DNA from: a virus
Length of the DNA stretch: 35,830 nucleotides
Strand: one strand, 5' to 3'
IMG/VR virus record: IMGVR_UViG_3300035680_000040
Span: 1 to 35,830 of that record
Position numbers and translations under genes: made by a program. The notes below the pieces were generated by a model. The model was not told where the DNA came from and did not search any database. It was given only the letters and a program-made list of their open reading frames with translations. Shown piece after piece: positions 1-5,946 of the stretch; the stretch's first letter is position 1; the number at the start of each line of letters is the position of its first letter.

Positions 1-76
1 GATAAAACAGGTGAACGAAAATAAAATGATGTTTTCATAAGTGATAAATGATTAAGTGAATGATTAATAACGAGGG

Positions 77-107
77 CAAATGTATAACGCCATTTTATTA
101 AAAGCAA
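77..107 (-). promoter_or_regulatory. Candidate leftward promoter
   Basis: Read on the minus strand, TTG (107-105), a 20-base spacer and TACATTTG (84-77) match the Bacteroidota -33/-7 pattern. It would drive a leftward transcript that leaves the window, making the 1-1373 region a divergent intergenic region. There is no gene in view to confirm it. Confidence 0.35.
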
Positions 108-266
108 TAGCATTTATAAAATAATCTAAAAATAATTTATAACAGCCTGATTATCAACCAAAAAAAATTTTAATGAATAATAAAATCTAATTTAATTAAT
201 CCTCTCTCAAACGAATAACCGTGCCAGCAAACGAAATTAAGGACCTGAATAAAAACCAGTATCAAA

Positions 267-313
267 TCAACCAGGCACAAAGGACGGAATAGGTTAATCT
301 TTGATCTGGTTGA
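267..313. repeat. Inverted repeat TCAACCAG / CTGGTTGA
   Basis: A perfect 8-bp inverted repeat with arms at 267-274 and 306-313. A second palindrome, CCTTTGTACAAAGG (346-359), lies just downstream. They could be protein-binding sites or part of an origin. Confidence 0.5.
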
Positions 314-345
314 ATGGAATGAGGGAAGGGAGGTAATTTCCGCAT

Positions 346-359
346 CCTTTGTACAAAGG
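346..359. repeat. 14-bp perfect palindrome
   Basis: CCTTTGTACAAAGG is self-complementary over 14 bp with no spacer, the geometry of a dimeric DNA-binding protein site. No gene or promoter lies next to it. Confidence 0.5.
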
Positions 360-394
360 GAAAGTAAGGAAATTTTTCAACCTTAAATTTATTC

Positions 395-416
395 AACCGA
401 ACCGAACCGAACCGAA
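395..416. repeat. Short tandem repeat (AACCG)x4
   Basis: Four exact copies of AACCG occupy 395-414 and a degenerate fifth (AACCC) follows. Each unit is 5 bp, so the array is not a coding repeat. Confidence 0.7.
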
Positions 417-834
417 CCCGGAACGAATAACCCAATACATAATACCATTTTACCAATAACCTGTACTTATAAGTTATATTATGTTAATTAAACTTTCCTT
501 CATAGGTTAATAGGTTGATAAACAAGCAATTAAGGAACGATTGATACCGGATTCAATAAAGTATTATTAAGGGACTGACAAGGTGGCACAAGGCAAGCCC
601 CTGCAAAGGATAGGAATGCACGAAATTAGGGACCCCCCTTTGCCGTTTTGCGGATTTCGGATTTTCGCCACAGCCAGCGGAGGGGGTGCTTTTATATAAT
701 CATACCCCCACTTCACATACGAAGTTTGTTTCGATAATTCGGATTGCGTTTCATGGCTTTGGGGTTTCTCGCCCGAAATTGCTACTACCGGATTTTGCAC
801 TGCTAAAAAAATCACGCACACCCCCAAATGAGGA

Positions 835-885
835 TTTGTTCGTCATGGAAGGGCAGGGATTGCAGGGCATGAAAATGCGAACAAA
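835..885. repeat. Imperfect 11-bp inverted repeat
   Basis: TTTGTTCG-t-CAT (835-846) pairs with ATGCGAACAAA (875-885), leaving one bulged T. The 28-base purine-rich loop contains AGGGCAGGGATTGCAGGGC. It could be a hairpin or a binding site; it has no T tract on either side. Confidence 0.45.
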
Positions 886-1163
886 CCGCAATGCGTGGGG
901 AATGAAATTTAAAGCGGCTGGAAGTTGGGATGATTGTTATTCAGGGTATCGGTAATTATTGTGTTTGCAAAACGACCACCCCGAAAAAATGAATGAGGGC
1001 AAATTGGGAGTTATGAACCGAAATGAATTTTTGAGTGGGTGGGTGGGAGTAGTGTGTTTTTGAGTTTAAGTGCTGTGGTTAGTTTAGTTTGTGGGTTAAG
1101 CACTAAACGATAAAAATGATAGGCTGAAGGGAAGGGAAGCGGAGGTGGAGTTCGTATAACAGG

Positions 1164-1211
1164 GATGTGCTATTGATTAAAAACAGTAAGTAAAAAACTG
1201 CGAAGCACATC
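1164..1211. repeat. Inverted repeat GATGTGCT / AGCACATC
   Basis: Perfect 8-bp arms at 1164-1171 and 1204-1211 enclose 32 bases. It lies about 120 bp upstream of the promoter of the RepL-like gene, so it is a candidate regulatory or origin element. Confidence 0.45.
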
Positions 1212-1328
1212 TAAGATAAGGGGCTTTTGTAACTGCTTGATACTCAGTATTTGGGTTGCTAAAAAGTGCCTCAAAAACCACAGTTTCTTGTCGTTTTCGG
1301 AAAAATAATTACACAAATTGAACGCTTT

Positions 1329-1359
1329 TTTGTTTTTTGTTTCAATCTTGCTAACTTTG
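1329..1359 (+). promoter_or_regulatory. Promoter of the RepL-like gene cluster
   Basis: TTTG (1329-1332), 19 bases, TAACTTTG (1352-1359) fits the Bacteroidota primary sigma consensus. Transcription should begin near 1364-1366, leaving about 8-10 bases before the ATG at 1374. This supports the 1374 start over the upstream in-frame GTG at 1266, which lies before the promoter. Confidence 0.7.
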
Positions 1360-1373
1360 TGATATTAATTATT

Positions 1374-1802
1374 ATGGATAGTGATAAAGTAGTTAATGAG
1401 GCTGAATTGAGTCCGTATTGCGGTAATAGGTATAGGTATGTCAGGTATTACAATGACAGTATCTTTAGCCTTAACTTCATGAGTGATAGTGAGTTCAGGT
1501 TATTTCGTTCATTGCTTTTCCATAGTGATGTTTTAAGTAACTGCGTTATGCTTTGTGATAGCAGGGTTAGGTTTGATGTAATAGGAATTGCTTATAGGGG
1601 TATTGATAGTTGGGATGGGAATGTCAGGAGGTATCAGAGGGATATGAAGGTATTGAAGGCTAAAAGGTTGGTATTGAGTAGTAATAGTGTAACAGGTCGT
1701 AGGAGTGTTATGGTAAATCCGAGAGTTGCCTTTGCAGGGGATTTTCATGACAGGAAAAGGGCTATTCAGATTTGGGATAGGTTGTTTGGTAGTAAGGTAT
1801 AG
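1374..1802 (+). CDS. RepL-like winged-helix replication/regulatory protein
   Basis: A protein of 142 residues. The body runs from a helical part (FRSLLFHSD) through CVMLCDSRVRFDVIG to a recognition-helix-like stretch (VRRYQRDMKVLKAKRLVLS). It ends with SVMVNPRVAFAGDFHDRKRA. That ending, a strand followed by 'NPxxxFxGxxxxRKxA', is the closing signature I associate with RepL-type plasmid replication proteins and related winged-helix proteins. The start at 1374 follows a clear promoter; the longer reading from GTG 1266 would begin before the promoter. The gene-free region with palindromes lies directly upstream and an SSB-like gene lies 560 bp downstream, which fits a role in replication initiation. 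It could equally be a transcription regulator. The fold call is moderately sure; the role is inferred. Confidence 0.55.
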   Translation: MDSDKVVNEAELSPYCGNRYRYVRYYNDSIFSLNFMSDSEFRLFRSLLFHSDVLSNCVMLCDSRVRFDVIGIAYRGIDSWDGNVRRYQRDMKVLKAKRLVLSSNSVTGRRSVMVNPRVAFAGDFHDRKRAIQIWDRLFGSKV

Positions 1803-1804
1803 TT

Positions 1805-2014
1805 ATGGAAGAAAATAAGGAACCAATTGAATTAAGCGAAGCAGACATGAAGTGGGTGAAGGATGTTGCGTTTAACGAGTTTAGCGGAAAGACAGACGAG
1901 GAGTTAGGTGATAGATGTGTGAATTGCGTGAAGTTTGGGGGTGATGGTGTTTGTGTTGAGAGTAAATTGGTTGTATTAAAGACTGACTGCTGTTGGTTGT
2001 TTGAGGGTAAGTAA
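1805..2014 (+). CDS. Small Cys-rich hypothetical protein
   Basis: A protein of 69 residues whose ATG lies 2 bases after the previous stop, so it is probably co-transcribed and translationally coupled. The first half is acidic and helical (ELSEADMKWVKDVAF). The second half carries five cysteines, CVNC at about 38-41, C50 and CC at about 62-63, a spacing that could bind a metal ion or form a small knot. The family is not recognised. It belongs to the early-type cluster with the RepL-like and SSB-like genes. Confidence 0.65.
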   Translation: MEENKEPIELSEADMKWVKDVAFNEFSGKTDEELGDRCVNCVKFGGDGVCVESKLVVLKTDCCWLFEGK

Positions 2015-2029
2015 GTTTAAAGTAAGTAT

Positions 2030-2344
2030 ATGGTAGCACTTGGGTTTTTGATTTTCTCTGGTTTTGTTGCAGTTAATCTGTCTTGGTATCTCTACTTAGC
2101 AAGAAAAGAGGAGGAACATAAAAAGGTTTGCCGTGTATATGATAGGGTAATTGAATCAAGGGATAAGGACATAGAAAATCTGCAAAGTAAATCCATCTTA
2201 TTCGATAAGACTATCATTCCGGTAGGTATGACCGAGGAGGAGTTTATTGAAAAAGTTAGGTTAGGAGAACCTGTTGGTGTAGCATTGGGTGGCAGGTCTA
2301 TTGAAGATTGCATTGCCTACATCAACAAATCTTTTATTAAGTAA
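2030..2344 (+). CDS. Small membrane-anchored hypothetical protein
   Basis: A protein of 104 residues. Residues 2-24 are hydrophobic (LGFLIFSGFVAVNLSWYLYLA) and form one transmembrane segment or uncleaved anchor. A charged, coiled-coil-like stretch follows (about 25-55, ARKEEEHKKVCRVYDRVIES). A small soluble domain ends the protein, containing TEEEFIEKVRLGEPVGVALGG. The layout resembles phage inner-membrane anchored accessory proteins, but no family is recognised. The leader AAGTAAGTATATGG around its start is repeated exactly at the start of the downstream SSB-like gene. Confidence 0.65.
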   Translation: MVALGFLIFSGFVAVNLSWYLYLARKEEEHKKVCRVYDRVIESRDKDIENLQSKSILFDKTIIPVGMTEEEFIEKVRLGEPVGVALGGRSIEDCIAYINKSFIK

Positions 2345-2366
2345 AATTGTAAACAAAAGTAAGTAT

Positions 2367-2780
2367 ATGGCAAATTCAAATTCATTGTATTCAGAGTTCC
2401 ATCAGGGCTTAAAGCCTGGGCAAGGAGTATGTAATGTAAACCACAAAACTGCTGGTGATAAAAAACCTGCTATTGATGCCGTTGTTCGTTTCCCTTTCAA
2501 AATTGTAACTGACGAAGGAGAAGTGTTAGAAGCAGGAACTCTAATGAAGTTCAGTTTTTGGGCAAGAGAAAGTAAGAGTGGTAAATTGTGGTACTCAGGA
2601 GGAGTATCTGCATTGGGGGAGAAGTTTTATCGTGGTGGTTCTTCAACAGGAAATGGGAATACGGGCGTTCCTACTACATCGACTCCCAATTCTGCTACCG
2701 CAACTGGAGCATCTGGCCCAACCCATACTACGGCCCATGGACATTCTTCACAGACTACGGACGACGACCTTCCGTTCTAA
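2367..2780 (+). CDS. ssb: Single-stranded DNA-binding protein-like (acidic DDDLPF tail)
   Basis: A protein of 137 residues. The C-terminus DDDLPF closely matches the acidic tip of bacterial SSBs (DDDIPF in Escherichia coli), which recruits replication and repair enzymes. It is preceded by a Gly/Ser/Thr-rich flexible linker (about 92-130), also typical of SSB. The N-terminal ~90 residues look beta-rich, as an OB fold would be (AVVRFPFKIVTDEGEVLEAG, LMKFSFWARESKSGKLWYSG), but do not match standard SSB by eye. The start at ATG 2367 is preferred over an in-frame GTG at 2289, which lies inside the previous gene; the 2367 ATG has the same 14-base context as the 2030 gene. Role: coats single-stranded DNA during phage replication. 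The tail is clear; the fold is inferred. Confidence 0.65.
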   Translation: MANSNSLYSEFHQGLKPGQGVCNVNHKTAGDKKPAIDAVVRFPFKIVTDEGEVLEAGTLMKFSFWARESKSGKLWYSGGVSALGEKFYRGGSSTGNGNTGVPTTSTPNSATATGASGPTHTTAHGHSSQTTDDDLPF

Positions 2781-2836
2781 AACGGCAGTTTAGGTTTGGT
2801 GGGTTTCACGAGTATGTAACCAACTATAATCCAGGC

Positions 2837-3169
2837 ATGGGGTTCCTGAATAAGAACAACAGGAAGAAGAGTGTTTACGACATTGATTTCTATGGGCATA
2901 TAAGATTGCCTTTGGAGCTTGGTGGTAAATTGTGCAGAGTTGGTATCTTTGTGAAGTTAATGCCTGATAAGAAAACCCAGTACCTGAGCTTGAAGTTTAT
3001 TGATCGTGAAAGTGTTTTTGAGGACAAAATAACTATTAAGACAGAGAAGATGCTTGCGGAAATGATAAACGATGGCAGTGTTTATGAGTTACCTGGTGTC
3101 AAGGAGAAGTTCGGGGAAATTGATAATATCGTAATAGATGGATTTAACGAAGTCAATGATGAATACTGA
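2837..3169 (+). CDS. Hypothetical early protein
   Basis: A protein of 110 residues from ATG 2837. It is beta-rich in the first 70 residues (SVYDIDFYGHIRLPLE, LCRVGIFVKLMP, QYLSLKFID) with a helical, acidic C-terminal part. The frame stays open upstream to a GTG at 2588, but that stretch lies inside the SSB-like gene in another frame and has an unnatural Trp/Tyr-rich composition, so it is rejected. No ATG, GTG or TTG occurs in this frame between the SSB stop and 2837. The strand pattern after SSB suggests a second nucleic-acid-binding protein, but this is a guess. Its 3' end overlaps the next gene. Confidence 0.6.
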   Translation: MGFLNKNNRKKSVYDIDFYGHIRLPLELGGKLCRVGIFVKLMPDKKTQYLSLKFIDRESVFEDKITIKTEKMLAEMINDGSVYELPGVKEKFGEIDNIVIDGFNEVNDEY

Positions 3170-3542
3170 TAGCGAATTAAATAAGGATAAACCTGTGTGC
3201 CGTCCCTGCGAAGAGAAGAATAGGTTAATTGAGGGCAGTATTGTTGCTGGGCAGGTAGAAGGATATGGTATAATTGACAAGGCTAAGAACCTTGTTAAAG
3301 GCGTTGTTGATATGGTCAATGAGGACTATGTAGATAATTTGGAGTACATGAGGCGTAAGGAGATATGCCGTAAATGTCCACATAGGATGAATGTACTTAC
3401 AGGTAAGTTTGAGGAAAAGAAGGTAAGCAAGTTAGATAAATGTATGGCTTGCGACTGCTTTTTAATTAGCAGAGTAGGTAAGATTAGGGGTAAGGCATGG
3501 CTTAAAAACCAAGATTGTCCTTTGGGGAAGTGGAAGGGTTAA
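3138..3542 (+). CDS. Zinc-ribbon phage protein (CxxC ... CxxCxC ... CPLGKW)
   Basis: A protein of 134 residues from ATG 3138; in-frame ATGs at 3156 and 3159 are also possible. It has CRPCEEKNR near 21-28, CRKCPHR near 77-83, then CMACDCFLISRVGK at about 102-115 and a final CPLGKWKG. The 'CxxCxCxLxxKxxxxxxxCPLGKW' ending is common in small phage proteins of Bacteroidota and other hosts and should bind zinc. Function is unknown. The start overlaps the previous gene by 32 bases, implying coupling, and the 3' end overlaps the converging minus-strand gene by 41 bases. Confidence 0.7.
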   Translation: MDLTKSMMNTDSELNKDKPVCRPCEEKNRLIEGSIVAGQVEGYGIIDKAKNLVKGVVDMVNEDYVDNLEYMRRKEICRKCPHRMNVLTGKFEEKKVSKLDKCMACDCFLISRVGKIRGKAWLKNQDCPLGKWKG

Positions 3543-3771
3543 AGGTTCGTATGTGATACACTAATTCATATCCTAATTCGTGTATAGTTTTTACATATTT
3601 GTCTTCGCTTTTTTCAGCATTGTCAAGTTCTTCTTTAGTGAACAACTGAAACTCCTCTAAGCAACTTCTTGATTCTTGAATAAATAATCGGTTCCCAACC
3701 TTACCTAAGATTGTACCTTTTGTTTTTCTTACTTCAAGAAAGTCTGAGAATGATAGTAGTGTTGTTTTCAT
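3502..3771 (-). CDS. Hypothetical protein
   Basis: A protein of 89 residues starting at ATG 3771 on the minus strand. The longer reading to 3870 lies wholly inside the upstream gene, so it is rejected. It begins MKTTLLSFSDFLEVRKTKG and ends with a basic/polar tail. No family is recognised. It is the last gene of a tight leftward cluster (gaps of 7, 3 and 47 bases) and its end overlaps the rightward zinc-ribbon gene by 41 bp, so the two transcription units converge without a separate terminator. Confidence 0.6.
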   Translation of the reverse strand: MKTTLLSFSDFLEVRKTKGTILGKVGNRLFIQESRSCLEEFQLFTKEELDNAEKSEDKYVKTIHELGYELVYHIRTFNPSTSPKDNLGF

Positions 3772-3778
3772 ATTGTGA

Positions 3779-4039
3779 TTACAAGTTCTTATCAAGTAAC
3801 TCAAGGATGTCCAACCATGTCTGTTTTTTCTTGAAGTAAATGTCCATTTCCATAGGACCTGCCTTCTCACGATTGAGGTAAACGGTCAAACCAAAAATCT
3901 CCGAATCGTCTTTAAATCCATAATACCCAGCGAAGTCAATTTGATTGAACGAGAACATTACAAAGCCATCTACATAGACTTTTACCCTGCCATTGTAAAT
4001 CTTAAAGTCGTAGGTGTGTTTTTTAGGTTGTGTTTTCAT
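3779..4039 (-). CDS. Hypothetical protein
   Basis: A protein of 86 residues beginning MKTQPKKHTYDFKIYNGRVK. It is beta-rich in its first 60 residues (YDFKIYNGRVKVYVDGFVMF, FGLTVYLNREKAG), with a C-terminal helix (WLDILELLDKNL). No family is recognised. It lies 3 bases after its upstream neighbour in a leftward cluster, so it is probably co-transcribed. Confidence 0.6.
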   Translation of the reverse strand: MKTQPKKHTYDFKIYNGRVKVYVDGFVMFSFNQIDFAGYYGFKDDSEIFGLTVYLNREKAGPMEMDIYFKKKQTWLDILELLDKNL

Positions 4040-4042
4040 AGG

Positions 4043-4420
4043 TTATTTCTTTTTATTTTGTTCGAACCAATATTTAGTTGTATCGCCTAAGTTTGGTGTT
4101 TTACCTTCACTCAATGCCAATCTATATTTTTGGAGTAGTTCAATTACCTCGCTTTCGCTATATGTAACATAGGGGTCGCAACCTGAAATGTATTTTGAAT
4201 ATTCTTCACCAAACATATTTTCTTTAACCATTTGTGTTGCCCTTAATTCAGCAAACTGGATTTTTCTGTTAGTATTTGCCGGCTTAAAATTATCGTTTGG
4301 CAATCTGCTTACCAAACTATCAACCAATGTTTTAAAATCCTCATTGGGCAACCTTAGTGCCAAAACCAATAATTGATTTATTTTCTCAGCATTATTTGGT
4401 TCTTCTTGTGGTTCTGCCAT
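4043..4420 (-). CDS. Hypothetical protein with internal RLPNxxFK repeat
   Basis: A protein of 125 residues. An internal repeat is visible: LRLPNEDFK near 28-36 and SRLPNDNFK near 38-46 are two copies of a short helical unit. The centre is helical and the C-terminal half has SESEVIELLQKYRLALSEGK before a basic end (EQNKKK). No family is recognised. It lies 47 bases downstream of the PAPS-reductase-like gene and 3 bases before the next leftward gene, suggesting one operon. Confidence 0.6.
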   Translation of the reverse strand: MAEPQEEPNNAEKINQLLVLALRLPNEDFKTLVDSLVSRLPNDNFKPANTNRKIQFAELRATQMVKENMFGEEYSKYISGCDPYVTYSESEVIELLQKYRLALSEGKTPNLGDTTKYWFEQNKKK

Positions 4421-4467
4421 AGTCTTTTCTTACGAGTTTCTGGGGTGAAAGTTACAGTGAATTGGGG

Positions 4468-5358
4468 TTATTTACCACATAAAAGACCGCAAGATGTTAT
4501 TTGAAGCATATCCTGAAAGTCTGTACCATCATTTGTGTTTATTGATTCAAAATTCATTTTTAACTGCCTTGTCTTTTCAATAAATTTTACAATTGAATCT
4601 GTCCTTTTATTAAATATTTCATCAGACCTATCCGATATGTTTTTAAGTGAATTGTCTTTGCCGTTAAAAAAATATTCAGAAACATTATGCTCCCATCCTT
4701 CATACTCCCAAAACATTTCTGGGTGATGTTCAAGCAATCCAATCCATTCGTAGAGGCGTTGATTAAAGCACATAGAACAATTTGTCCTTGACCTCCAAGC
4801 GAACAAAGCATCAATATCCCACTCCTTAAATGTATTTTTTATGTATTGTTCATCGCATTTTAAAACTACTGAATCCCATAGTCTTTGCCAAAAGAATACA
4901 GGAGGTTTTAATTTCGCTTTGTGATTTATTTCATATACCATAGGCAGTGTTATACCTTCTTCGATTAGTGGATAAATAGGAGTTATATTCTTGTACCTAA
5001 AGTTATTGTATCCAATTCTATTTTCATCTGCTCTAATTCCATAATAAACAAGCGTTTCCCCCTTACCAATAAACTTCTCCATTGGCTCTATTTTTGCCAT
5101 ACGAGTACAATATCTGGCTTGTCTTGAAGGTAAAAACCAGTTCATTTCATATTCTATAATTTCCTTCAAATCTTCACCAACCCTAATAATAGGTTTGCCT
5201 AAGTATGATTCTACTTTGTCTATCCACTGTATAACTTCTGGCAATTCTTGACCAGTAGGATTAAACATAAACTCATAATCAATGTTTGGCTCTCTATTCA
5301 ATTGAATCAAAGCCGTTGCTAAACTATCCTTTCCGCTTATTGGAATTATATGCCTCAT
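4468..5358 (-). CDS. PAPS reductase-like ATP-pyrophosphatase (adenine nucleotide alpha-hydrolase fold)
   Basis: A protein of 296 residues. The N-terminus HIIPISGKDSLATALI is the PP-loop of ATP-pyrophosphatases (usual form SGGxDS; here one glycine is missing, SGKDS). Downstream, RYCTRMAKIEPM (about 82-93) fits the conserved Cys/Arg/Lys motif of PAPS reductase-like proteins, followed by YGIRADEN (106-113). The C-terminal half has NCSMCFNQRLYEW (about 193-205) and a CGLLCGK end, so five or six cysteines could hold an iron-sulfur cluster or a redox site. Family members reduce sulfate donors or activate and thiolate nucleic acids; in phages such genes are common and their substrate is often unknown. 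It is the first gene of the leftward cluster. The family call is fairly sure; the reaction is not. Confidence 0.75.
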   Translation of the reverse strand: MRHIIPISGKDSLATALIQLNREPNIDYEFMFNPTGQELPEVIQWIDKVESYLGKPIIRVGEDLKEIIEYEMNWFLPSRQARYCTRMAKIEPMEKFIGKGETLVYYGIRADENRIGYNNFRYKNITPIYPLIEEGITLPMVYEINHKAKLKPPVFFWQRLWDSVVLKCDEQYIKNTFKEWDIDALFAWRSRTNCSMCFNQRLYEWIGLLEHHPEMFWEYEGWEHNVSEYFFNGKDNSLKNISDRSDEIFNKRTDSIVKFIEKTRQLKMNFESINTNDGTDFQDMLQITSCGLLCGK

Positions 5359-5470
5359 TATTATTATTTGTAATACTTACTACGATGTTTTACTTTTTTT
5401 GTTGCAGTAAATTATAGTTATTTACTATTATTACTATACTTTATACTACTTACTTAACTATACTTCCTCT
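5359..5470. other. AT-rich spacer upstream of the PAPS reductase-like gene
   Basis: About 110 bases, almost all A/T, with repeated TACTATT and TACTTA words. It must hold the promoter of the leftward cluster unless transcription comes from 5935, but no full TTTG...TAnnTTTG match is present on the minus strand. Confidence 0.4.
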
Positions 5471-5473
5471 TTG

Positions 5474-5785
5474 TTAGACCCTGAGATTACTGAAAGTAGT
5501 ACCATCCCCAAATTTGCTTCCAAATCCAGGTTGGTACCTTTCAGTTTCAATCAGTAACAGGTTTTCCTCCCCGTTGAGCCCTTTCGATAAACTGCCCAAT
5601 AGTCAACACATATGTGCTATTAGGTTGGAGCCGACTTTCAGGTGATATGCCACCCATCCAAACACTGTTTCTCCTTTGTAGTCAGTTTGCGGTGTGTTAG
5701 GAATCCCCCCGGTACCGCTTTTAGTTAGTACCCCGGTGGTCTTTATTCCCTCCCGATACATAACCGAGTTGCTTTCCAGGTATCC
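5474..5785 (-). pseudogene. Possible frameshifted leftward gene remnant in a GC-rich island
   Basis: The island is about 47-53% G+C in sampled blocks, clearly above its flanks. On the minus strand one frame reads well from ATG 5761 (MYREGIKTTGVLTKSGTGG) until a TGA at 5603-5605. A second frame reads well across 5681-5550 (GGISPESRL, YVLTIGQFIERAQ). The first frame then resumes as LLIETERYQPGFGSKFGDGT and ends at TAA 5474-5476. Two compensating single-base indels, near the GTGTTT and GGGG runs, would restore one frame of about 100 codons. Against this, the same segment contains strong hairpins (CTGAAAG-GTACCA with TGGTAC-CTTTCAG; AATAG/CTATT; GGTAC/GTACC) that could mean a structured RNA. No protein family is recognised. 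Confidence 0.35.
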
Positions 5786-5789
5786 CTAT

Positions 5790-5830
5790 AAAAAGAAAAA
5801 ACCCTGAAGGGTAGTGCGACCTCAGGGTTT
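5790..5830 (-). terminator. Rho-independent terminator (minus strand)
   Basis: On the minus strand AAACCCTGA and TCAGGGTTT arms (5830-5822 and 5807-5799) form a 9-bp stem with a 14-base loop, followed at once by a T tract broken by one C. On the plus strand the hairpin is followed only by TTTC, so leftward use is favoured. Confidence 0.7.
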
Positions 5831-5899
5831 CTTGGTAAAATACTGGGTAAAAGCCAGTAAAATCTTCAGTTACTCATTGACACGCACTACCGTAACAAC
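5791..5899 (-). ncRNA. Candidate ~110-nt leftward small RNA
   Basis: Bounded by a full minus-strand promoter (5935-5904) and a strong minus-strand Rho-independent terminator (5830-5790). There is no room for a substantial ORF. Predicted structure: the 5' segment GGTAGTGCG (5891-5883) is exactly complementary to CGCACTACC (5818-5810), which sits in the loop of the terminator hairpin, so it can form a 9-bp pseudoknot or an alternative long stem. A small hairpin, TACTGG/CCAGTA (5859-5854 with 5846-5841), lies between. Either a trans-acting small RNA or an attenuated leader for the downstream leftward region. No match to a known family was recognised. Confidence 0.5.
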
Positions 5900-5903
5900 G
5901 GAA

Positions 5904-5935
5904 CAAAGTTATATTGGGATTACGACAATCCCAAA
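5904..5935 (-). promoter_or_regulatory. Leftward promoter of the small RNA
   Basis: Read on the minus strand: TTTG (5935-5932), 20 bases, TAACTTTG (5911-5904), a full match to the Bacteroidota consensus. The inferred start is near 5899. The spacer is filled by a palindrome, described separately. Confidence 0.65.
5914..5934. promoter_or_regulatory. Operator-like palindrome inside the small-RNA promoter
   Basis: TTGGGATT (5914-5921) and AATCCCAA (5927-5934) form a perfect 8-bp inverted repeat with a 5-base spacer (ACGAC). It lies exactly between the -33 and -7 elements of the leftward promoter and 12 bp from the -33 element of the rightward promoter, the expected place for a repressor dimer. 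Confidence 0.55.
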
Positions 5936-5946
5936 TAAAAGTTACA

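Larger units (their letters stand above)
1..1373. other. Gene-free left region, possible origin or control region
   Basis: No open frame here has a convincing start, composition or context. The first 500 bases are very AT-rich. The region carries an 8-bp inverted repeat (267-274/306-313), a 14-bp perfect palindrome (346-359), a four-copy AACCG tandem repeat, an 11-bp inverted repeat with one bulge (835-846/875-885) and an 8-bp inverted repeat (1164-1171/1204-1211). The 10-mer ACGAATAACC also occurs twice, near 211 and 423. It lies directly upstream of a RepL-like gene. Inference: a replication origin or a divergent regulatory region. Nothing proves function. Confidence 0.4.

Noticed and set aside
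262-955. Open frames at 262-456 (minus), 567-827 (minus) and 686-955 (plus)
   Set aside because: No promoter or credible leader, unnatural composition, and the last two overlap each other on opposite strands.
1037-1048. G-rich run GGGTGGGTGGG as a G-quadruplex
   Set aside because: Only three close GGG tracts; the next one is about 40 bases away.
1266-1373. Upstream GTG extension of the RepL-like gene
   Set aside because: It would start before the promoter at 1329-1359; the ATG at 1374 fits the promoter and the conserved core.
2588-2836. GTG extension of the gene at 2837 across the SSB-like gene
   Set aside because: Shadow of the SSB-like frame with Trp/Tyr-rich noise; no support for the longer protein.
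5603-5605. In-frame TGA at 5603-5605 as a recoded codon (Trp or Sec)
   Set aside because: The residues around it fit a frameshifted frame better; no Sec insertion element is visible and other genes use TGA as a normal stop.
5478-5828. A retron, diversity-generating element or MITE bounded by the ACCCTGAG/CTCAGGGT pair
   Set aside because: No reverse transcriptase, no target-site duplication and only 8 bp of inverted repeat.
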